NCBI RefSeq assembly: GCF_001277255.1
Contig: NZ_CP012264.1
Coordinates: 992,001 to 1,056,000 of the forward strand
DNA from: Cronobacter condimenti 1330
GTDB taxonomy: Bacteria > Pseudomonadota > Gammaproteobacteria > Enterobacterales > Enterobacteriaceae
Direction: 5' to 3'
DNA: 64,000 nucleotides
The notes below the pieces were generated by a model. It was not told where the DNA came from. It searched no databases and worked only from the letters and a program-made list of their open reading frames with translations. A program made the translations under genes and the position numbers. Shown here in pieces: positions 58,982 to 64,000 of this stretch (positions are counted from its first letter, which is position 1; each line of letters starts with the position of its first letter).

Positions 58982-60088
58982 ATGGCCGCCACGTTTGCCT
59001 TGCCCACCTGCTTTCGTCCTCTTACGCTCGCCGCGCTGCTGGCACTGGCGGGCTGTACCAGCCAGACTTCCACGCCCGAAAAGGGCGTAAAGCCGCTTGA
59101 TGTGCGCGCCGTGGTTAAGCAGAAAATGCCTGCCAGTGTGAAAGACCGTGACGGCTGGGCGCGGGATATCGCCCGTGCGTTTGAAACGCAAAAAATCGCG
59201 GCCACGGAAGAGAACATCTGCTCGGTGCTGGCCGTGGCGGAGCAGGAATCGAATTATCAGTCCGATCCGCAAGTGCCGGGGCTTGGCAAGATTGCCTGGA
59301 AGGAGATTGAGCGCCGCGCCGGCAAACTGCATATTCCGGCGTTTGTGGTGCACACCGCGCTGCTGATCAAATCCCCCAACGGCAAAAGCTACAGCGAACG
59401 GCTCGACCACGTAAAATCGGAACGCGAGCTGAGCGCGATTTTTGATGATTTCATCGGTATGGTGCCGCTCGGCCAGACGCTGTTTGGCAACTTAAACCCG
59501 GTGCATACCGGCGGGCCGATGCAGGTCAGCATCGCGTTTGCCGAGGCGCACGCACGCGGTTATCCGTATGATGTCGACGGCACGCTTCGCCAGGAAGTCT
59601 TTACCCGTCGCGGTGGTCTCTGGTTTGGGATTTATCATCTGCTGAATTATCCGGTGGATTATTCACGTCCGCTTTATCGCTTCGCCGATTTCAACGCGGG
59701 CTGGTATGCGAGCCGTAACGCGGCCTTTCAGAACGCCGTCAGCAAAGCGAGCGGCGTGAAGCTGGCGCTGGATGGCGACCTTATCCGCTACGACAGCAAC
59801 GAGCCGGGCGCAACCGAAAATGCCGTGCGCAAACTTGCCGATAAGCTTGATATGAGCGAAAGCGAGATCCATCGCGCGCTGGCGAACGGGGATCGCGAAG
59901 ATTTCAGCGACAGTACGATTTATAAAAAGGTGTTTGCGATCGCGGATAAACGCGCCGGGCGCGCATTGCCGCGTGAGTTACTGCCGGGTATTGAACTGGA
60001 AAGCCCGAAGATCACGCGTAAGCTCACCACGGCGTGGTTTGCAAAGCGCGTGGACGATCGTCGGGCACGCTGTATGAGTAAAGATTAA
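58982..60088 (+). CDS. yaiW: Surface-exposed lipoprotein YaiW
   Basis: 368 residues (DUF1615 family). Lipobox LALAGC near residue 21 (LTLAALLALAGCTSQ). YaiW is reported as an outer-membrane lipoprotein cotranscribed with sbmA that helps uptake of proline-rich peptides. Conserved stretches: WARDIARAFETQKIAATEENICSVLAVAEQESNY, which looks lysozyme-like around the Glu, and GGPMQVSIAFAEAHARGYPYDVDG. The gap of 96 bp from sbmA and the same strand support one transcript. Its end overlaps yaiY by 4 bp. Confidence 0.92.
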   Translation: MAATFALPTCFRPLTLAALLALAGCTSQTSTPEKGVKPLDVRAVVKQKMPASVKDRDGWARDIARAFETQKIAATEENICSVLAVAEQESNYQSDPQVPGLGKIAWKEIERRAGKLHIPAFVVHTALLIKSPNGKSYSERLDHVKSERELSAIFDDFIGMVPLGQTLFGNLNPVHTGGPMQVSIAFAEAHARGYPYDVDGTLRQEVFTRRGGLWFGIYHLLNYPVDYSRPLYRFADFNAGWYASRNAAFQNAVSKASGVKLALDGDLIRYDSNEPGATENAVRKLADKLDMSESEIHRALANGDREDFSDSTIYKKVFAIADKRAGRALPRELLPGIELESPKITRKLTTAWFAKRVDDRRARCMSKD

Positions 60089-60399
60089 AAGCGACGACGT
60101 CGCAGGCGGAAAAAGAACGCCATGACCATCGCAAAGACGCACCCTGCAAGAAATGGCACCAGCGCGAACACCGTACCGACTGCGAGTCCCATCCGAATTT
60201 GCGGACGGCCACTCTCCTGCATTTGCATCAAATTATCCAGAACGCCGGGCGCATGTACCACGACATTCAGGAGTTGCGCGCCAACCCAGAAAGAGAACAA
60301 CACAAACAGCGCGTAGGCGAGATTGCCTAACGTCGACGATCTTGACGATCTTCCTGGTTTCCCGGCGATTATGGGTTTGGGTAACGATATCTCAGCCAT
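60085..60399 (-). CDS. yaiY: Inner membrane protein YaiY (DUF2755)
   Basis: 104 residues with two helices (NLAYALFVLFSFWVGAQLLNVVVHAPG and AVGTVFALVPFLAGCVFAMVMAFFF) and a basic RLRRRRF tail. It aligns with E. coli YaiY by pattern and position. Function unknown. The start at 60399 (MAEISLPKPIIAG) is preferred to a frame from 60483. Confidence 0.88.
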   Translation of the reverse strand: MAEISLPKPIIAGKPGRSSRSSTLGNLAYALFVLFSFWVGAQLLNVVVHAPGVLDNLMQMQESGRPQIRMGLAVGTVFALVPFLAGCVFAMVMAFFFRLRRRRF

Positions 60400-60757
60400 A
60401 CAGACCTCCGGGTATTCGACCTTCGTACTGGCGTTACGCCAGGTGCTACAAGGGGAAGTCTGGCAGGAGATCTTATTTGTCAATATCGGATTCGTGGTAA
60501 TTTGGCGGGCAGATTACTCCTGAATGTCAAAATTATGTCGACACTCACATTTCTGTAACTAAATTAATTATTGATTAACATTCAGACTTTTCCTGAACGT
60601 GCCGATAGTCGTTAGAGGCGTGGTCATCGTGTTTTTACTGACGCTTTCAGACGCGTTTTAAGCGTAACCGTAACGCGCTTCACACCGCGCGACACGGGCC
60701 ACAGACAGGCATTCAGGGATATGCGAAGATGCTTTTTTTGACGCTTTCGGAGTAACC
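60400..60757. promoter_or_regulatory. Divergent region between yaiY and yaiZ
   Basis: 358 bp. A perfect palindrome CTGGCGTTACGCCAG (60428-60442) lies 29 bp upstream of yaiY. The inverted pair CTGAATGT (about 60521) / ACATTCAG (about 60577) surrounds an AT-rich stretch. The string CTGACGCTTTC and its variant TTGACGCTTTC occur near 60636 and 60737. No gene seen. Confidence 0.4.
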
Positions 60758-60973
60758 ATGCAACTCTCTGCCAAAATTCGCCGTGACTGGCACTATTATG
60801 CGGTCGCACTGGGTCTGATTTTCATTATGAACGGCGTGATTGGCCTGTTGGGGTTTGAAGCAAAGGGCTGGCAAACTTATGCAGTAGGGCTGGTGACGTG
60901 GGTGATTTGCTTCTGGATTGCAGGGCTGGTTATCCGCCGTCGCCCGCAAGAGCCGGACGCGGCGGAAGAGTAA
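60758..60973 (+). CDS. yaiZ: Inner membrane protein YaiZ (DUF2754)
   Basis: 71 residues, MQLSAKIRRDWHYYAVALGLIFIMNGVIGLLGFEAKGWQTYAVGLVTWVI..., two helices, nearly identical in pattern to E. coli YaiZ and in the same position beside ddlA. Function unknown. Stop lies 5 bp from the stop of the convergent ddlA. Confidence 0.9.
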   Translation: MQLSAKIRRDWHYYAVALGLIFIMNGVIGLLGFEAKGWQTYAVGLVTWVICFWIAGLVIRRRPQEPDAAEE

Positions 60974-60978
60974 CGCGC

Positions 60979-62079
60979 TTAGCCGGTGATCGAGCTTTTC
61001 AGCGCGACATCGGCCTGATGACGTTCGAGCGCCAGTTCAATAAGGCGAGTGATCAGGTCCTGATAACCGATACCGCTCGCCTGCCACAGCTTCGGATACA
61101 TGCTGATGTTGGTAAAGCCCGGCAGCGTGTTGATTTCGTTAATGATCACCTCATTATCCGGCGTTAAAAACACATCCACGCGCGCAAGGCCTGCACACTC
61201 CAGCGCCTGAAACGCGCGGATGGCGATAGCGCGGATCTTCTCGTTCACTTCCGGCGCAATATCGGCAGGCACCACGACGCGGGCGGCCTGATCGTCGATA
61301 TATTTGGTGTCGTAGGAGTAAAACTCGCTGCTGACCACGATCTCGCCGCAGGTGCTGGCCTGCGGGGCGTCGTTACCGAGCACCGCGCACTCAATCTCGC
61401 GGCCTTTAATGCCAGTTTCCACCACAACTTTATGGTCGAATTCAAAGGCCAGCGCCACGGCGGCGTGATACTGTGCCTCGTCATTGACTTTGCTTACGCC
61501 GACCGACGATCCCTGGTTGGCAGGCTTCACAAAAAGCGGCAGACCGAGCTGCTGTTTAACATCTTCAAACGTATAACGCGTGCGGTTGGCGCGGGTGAGC
61601 GTAATAAACGGCGCGACCGCGAGGCCGGCGTCGCGCAGCAGTCGCTTGGCGATATCTTTATCCATGCTGACCGCCGAGCCGAGTACGCCGGATCCCACAA
61701 ATGGAATATTCGCCATCCGCAGCATGCCTTGCAGCGATCCGTCTTCACCGAGCGTGCCGTGGACTATCGGGAAGATCACATCCAGCTGCGGCAGCGCCTG
61801 ACGGTTGTCTGATTCAATAAGCTGTTGCTGGCTCAGGCCCGGGATCAGCGCAACGTTTTTCTCCGATCGGTGCAGAGCGATCCGCGCCGGGTTATCAGCG
61901 TTCAGCAGATAGCGGGATGCGTCATTCACGTGCCACTGGCCCGTTTTATCAATACCCAGCAGCACGACCTCGAATTTTTCTTTATCAATCGCGTCAACGA
62001 TATTTTTTGCTGACTGAAGCGATACCTCGTGCTCTGCTGATTTTCCGCCAAACACAATGCCCACGCGCAGTTTTGCCAT
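60979..62079 (-). CDS. ddlA: D-alanine--D-alanine ligase A
   Basis: 366 residues. ATP-grasp ligase making D-Ala-D-Ala for peptidoglycan. FGGKSAEHEVSLQSAKNIVDAID at the N-terminus, VHGTLGEDGSLQGMLRMANIPFVGSGVLGSAVSMDKD, LPLFVKPANQGSSVGVSKV, and the metal-binding ARVDVFLTPDNEVIINEINTLPGFT. The S-Y substrate-gating pattern and the neighbours identify DdlA rather than DdlB. Confidence 0.95.
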   Translation of the reverse strand: MAKLRVGIVFGGKSAEHEVSLQSAKNIVDAIDKEKFEVVLLGIDKTGQWHVNDASRYLLNADNPARIALHRSEKNVALIPGLSQQQLIESDNRQALPQLDVIFPIVHGTLGEDGSLQGMLRMANIPFVGSGVLGSAVSMDKDIAKRLLRDAGLAVAPFITLTRANRTRYTFEDVKQQLGLPLFVKPANQGSSVGVSKVNDEAQYHAAVALAFEFDHKVVVETGIKGREIECAVLGNDAPQASTCGEIVVSSEFYSYDTKYIDDQAARVVVPADIAPEVNEKIRAIAIRAFQALECAGLARVDVFLTPDNEVIINEINTLPGFTNISMYPKLWQASGIGYQDLITRLIELALERHQADVALKSSITG

Positions 62080-62223
62080 TTCTACAACCCATCCTCAAAG
62101 CAGACGAAAGTCCACAACATAGCACGCCCGACAGGCGGATTCATGTGGTTCGTGGCGCGCGCGGCCTTCCTGCGCCATGAAGCGGTTATACTTTGATTTT
62201 GTGTCTGGTTTTCTGGCGGTGGC

Positions 62224-62925
62224 ATGGCGAAAAAAGGGATAGCAATGGTAACAACCCTGGCGTTAACGGCGCTTGCAGGCGTCTGGCTGTACGATTATCT
62301 GCCAGCCTGGTATAACCCGTTCGCGCCACTGTCGCCGCTCGACCCGCCAACGATGGTGACTCGCTACAAGCTGCGACAGATGGCGAACGATCCGCAGGCG
62401 TGCCTGGCGCTGCTGGACGAAGCCCGCCAGCGTGACATGATCCAGTACCGCATCCAGACACCGACCCAGGGCAAGTGCCCGCTGGCCGCGCCGGTACGGG
62501 TGCTGCGCTTCGGCGAAGTGAAACTCAGCAGCTCGTTTCTCGCCAGCTGTCCGCTTGCGCTCAGCAGCGCCATGTATGTGCAGCAGCAGGCGAAACCCAT
62601 CAGCGCCGCGATGATGGGCAGCCCACTGGTACGCATCGACCACTACGGCAGCTACGCCTGTCGCAATATTTATCATCGCGCTAACGCGCGCTTAAGCGAA
62701 CATGCGACGGCAGACGCGCTGGATGTGAGCGCGTTTCGTTTCGCGAACGGGCAGCAAATAAGCGTGCTGAAAGGCTGGAAGGAAACTGGCCCGCGCGGTG
62801 ATACGCTGCGCGCGCTGTTCGGCCAGAGCTGCCTCTATTTTGGTAACGCGCTCGGGCCGGATTACAACGCGGCCCACGCCAACCATTTTCATTTGGGGAT
62901 GCGCGGTTTTGGCATTTGCCGATAA
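62224..62925 (+). CDS. Extensin-like domain protein
   Basis: 233 residues. An N-terminal membrane anchor (ALTALAGVWLYDYLPAWY) and a C-terminal extensin-like domain with paired Cys residues (CPLAAPVRVLRFGEVKLSSSFLASCPLALS, GSYACRNIYHRANARLSEHATADALDVSAFRFANG, HANHFHLGMRGFGIC). The H-x6-D and HxH arrangement (SEHATADALDV; NHFHLG) resembles LAS-type metallopeptidases such as VanY/MepA, so zinc-dependent peptidoglycan cleavage is possible. A second ATG 7 codons downstream is available. Confidence 0.8.
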   Translation: MAKKGIAMVTTLALTALAGVWLYDYLPAWYNPFAPLSPLDPPTMVTRYKLRQMANDPQACLALLDEARQRDMIQYRIQTPTQGKCPLAAPVRVLRFGEVKLSSSFLASCPLALSSAMYVQQQAKPISAAMMGSPLVRIDHYGSYACRNIYHRANARLSEHATADALDVSAFRFANGQQISVLKGWKETGPRGDTLRALFGQSCLYFGNALGPDYNAAHANHFHLGMRGFGICR

Positions 62926-62955
62926 GGATAATCATCGGCGCGTGTGACGCTTTAG

Positions 62956-62971
62956 TGTGATAAATATCACA
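62956..62971 (+). promoter_or_regulatory. Consensus CRP site upstream of the MdtG-like gene
   Basis: TGTGATAAATATCACA: both conserved half-sites TGTGA and TCACA with the 6-bp spacer, within TTTAGTGTGA...ATCACAAATG. It lies about 50 bp before the candidate start at 63021. Confidence 0.75.
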
Positions 62972-63020
62972 AATGATTTTATATTAATGATAAGCGTCCA
63001 AAGTATTTCAGGGCGCACAC

Positions 63021-64000
63021 ATGCGCATTTATCCTGATGCGTATCCTGATACCCTGAGACATCATCGACTTACAGATAGCGCGCGTATGGAATCCTGGAA
63101 GGTTAATCTCATCTCCGTCTGGTTTGGCTGTTTTTTCACCGGCCTTGCGATAAGCCAAATCCTGCCTTTCCTGCCGCTGTACGTTGCCGAACTCGGCGTG
63201 CAATCCCGCGAGGCATTGTCGCTCTGGTCGGGGCTGACATTCAGCGTCACGTTTCTGGTTTCCGCGATTGTGTCGCCGCTCTGGGGCAGCCTTGCCGACC
63301 GCAAGGGCCGTAAGCTGATGCTGTTGCGCGCTTCGCTCGGGATGGCGGTGGCTATCCTGCTTCAGGCTTTTGCGACGAACGTCTGGCAGCTGTTTGCGCT
63401 GCGCGCGCTGATGGGGCTGACCTCCGGCTATATTCCCAACGCGATGGCGCTGGTGGCCTCGCAGGTTCCTCGCGACCGCAGCGGCTGGGCGCTTAGCACG
63501 CTCTCTACCGCACAGATAAGCGGTGTGATTTTAGGCCCGTTGATGGGCGGGTTTCTCGCTGATCATGTGGGGCTGCGCCCGGTGTTTTTGATTACCGCGC
63601 TACTGCTCGTGATAAGTTTTACGGTTACGCTGTTTCTGATTAAAGAGGGCGCCCGCACGCGGCTTTCTAAAAGCGAACAGCTGAGCGGTAAAGCGGTGTT
63701 CGCAAGCCTGCCAGCGCCGTGGCTGGTGTTAAGCCTCTTTATTACCACGATGGTGATTCAGCTCTCTAACGGCTCGGTGAGCCCCATTCTGGCGCTGTTT
63801 ATCAAATCCCTGACGCCGGACAGCAACAATATCGCCTTTTTAAGCGGGATGATTGCGGCGATCCCGGGCGTATCAGCGCTGCTCAGCGCGCCGCGGCTCG
63901 GCCGACTGGGCGATCGCATCGGCACGGCGCGCGTGCTAATGGCAACGCTGGTGGTAGCCATCGGGCTGTTTTTCGCGATGTCATTTGTGACCTCACCCCT
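63021..64000 (+). CDS. MFS drug efflux protein, MdtG-like (3' end outside window)
   Basis: The first 326 codons of an MFS exporter: WKVNLISVWFGCFFTGLAISQILPFLPLYVAELGV, motif A GSLADRKGRKLMLLRASLGM, and LSTAQISGVILGPLMGGFLADHVGLRPVF, close to E. coli MdtG in layout. MdtG confers fosfomycin and deoxycholate tolerance, but about half the residues differ, so it may be a paralogue. Starts at 63021 (AGGG 7 nt upstream) or at the in-frame ATG at 63087, where the conserved part begins but no ribosome-binding site is seen. The gene runs off the right edge. Confidence 0.8.
   Translation, partial: MRIYPDAYPDTLRHHRLTDSARMESWKVNLISVWFGCFFTGLAISQILPFLPLYVAELGVQSREALSLWSGLTFSVTFLVSAIVSPLWGSLADRKGRKLMLLRASLGMAVAILLQAFATNVWQLFALRALMGLTSGYIPNAMALVASQVPRDRSGWALSTLSTAQISGVILGPLMGGFLADHVGLRPVFLITALLLVISFTVTLFLIKEGARTRLSKSEQLSGKAVFASLPAPWLVLSLFITTMVIQLSNGSVSPILALFIKSLTPDSNNIAFLSGMIAAIPGVSALLSAPRLGRLGDRIGTARVLMATLVVAIGLFFAMSFVTSP

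Noticed and set aside
57821..59410. 529-codon open frame on the minus strand
   Set aside because: It is antisense to sbmA and yaiW, which have full family matches; the translation is His/Arg-rich with no conserved pattern, as expected for a GC-rich shadow frame.

Overview
The window is chromosomal DNA of a GC-rich member of the Enterobacteriaceae. Dense gene packing and Enterobacteriaceae-type blocks in a recognisable order (tauABCD, asr, hemB with an autotransporter, iprA/yaiV-ampH, sbmA-yaiW-yaiY-yaiZ-ddlA) support this. The myo-inositol operon together with the tau, mmu and PhoX loci is compatible with Cronobacter or a close relative; the genus is an inference. I saw no rRNA, tRNA, CRISPR array, insertion sequence or prophage.

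Layout. 1-8750: myo-inositol catabolism (iolC partial, then divergent iolD-iolG-iolH-iolE and iolT), with a repeated ATGAAAYATT motif at the promoters. 8804-13744: a Tat-exported PhoX phosphatase behind a Pho-box-like site, and a second methionine-type ABC importer. 13891-14721: a small, possibly truncated T6SS-associated metallopeptidase with a lipoprotein of the T6SS-immunity type. 14721-20137: GH15 glycosidase, phenolic acid decarboxylase with a divergent LysR regulator, and two YdcZ-type membrane proteins with a second LysR regulator. 20192-23519: AI-2E family membrane protein, then a SulP transporter coupled to carbonic anhydrase. 23617-28404: unknown membrane proteins, a degenerate EAL-HDOD protein, and a NUDIX/DUF4406-like pair facing a DeoR regulator. 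29013-33575: lpxP and a compact ethanolamine cluster eat-eutB-eutC without microcompartment genes, behind a sigma-54-like promoter. 33727-35107: an AFG1-type ATPase and a chromosomal hok/mok/sok-type toxin-antitoxin locus. 35249-41127: an overlapping operon for a ForCE-type formate dehydrogenase and a cyanide-insensitive bd oxidase. 41386-47461: MetJ-controlled mmuPM and the tauABCD operon. 47448-54860: asr behind an RstA box, a two-domain acyltransferase resembling the ornithine lipid synthase OlsF, hemB, a CinA-family protein and a large autotransporter. 54940-64000: iprA, ampH, a cysteine hydrolase, sbmA, yaiW, yaiY, yaiZ, ddlA, an extensin-like protein and an MdtG-like exporter behind a consensus CRP site.

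Much of the window concerns scavenging: inositol, ethanolamine, S-methylmethionine, methionine, taurine and phosphate esters. The most unusual unit is the formate dehydrogenase/DUF1641/CioAB operon, which reads as a self-contained formate-to-oxygen electron transport chain built from a catalytic subunit type best known from Firmicutes. The hok/mok/sok locus is the best hidden feature, because its toxin frame is only 50 codons long.
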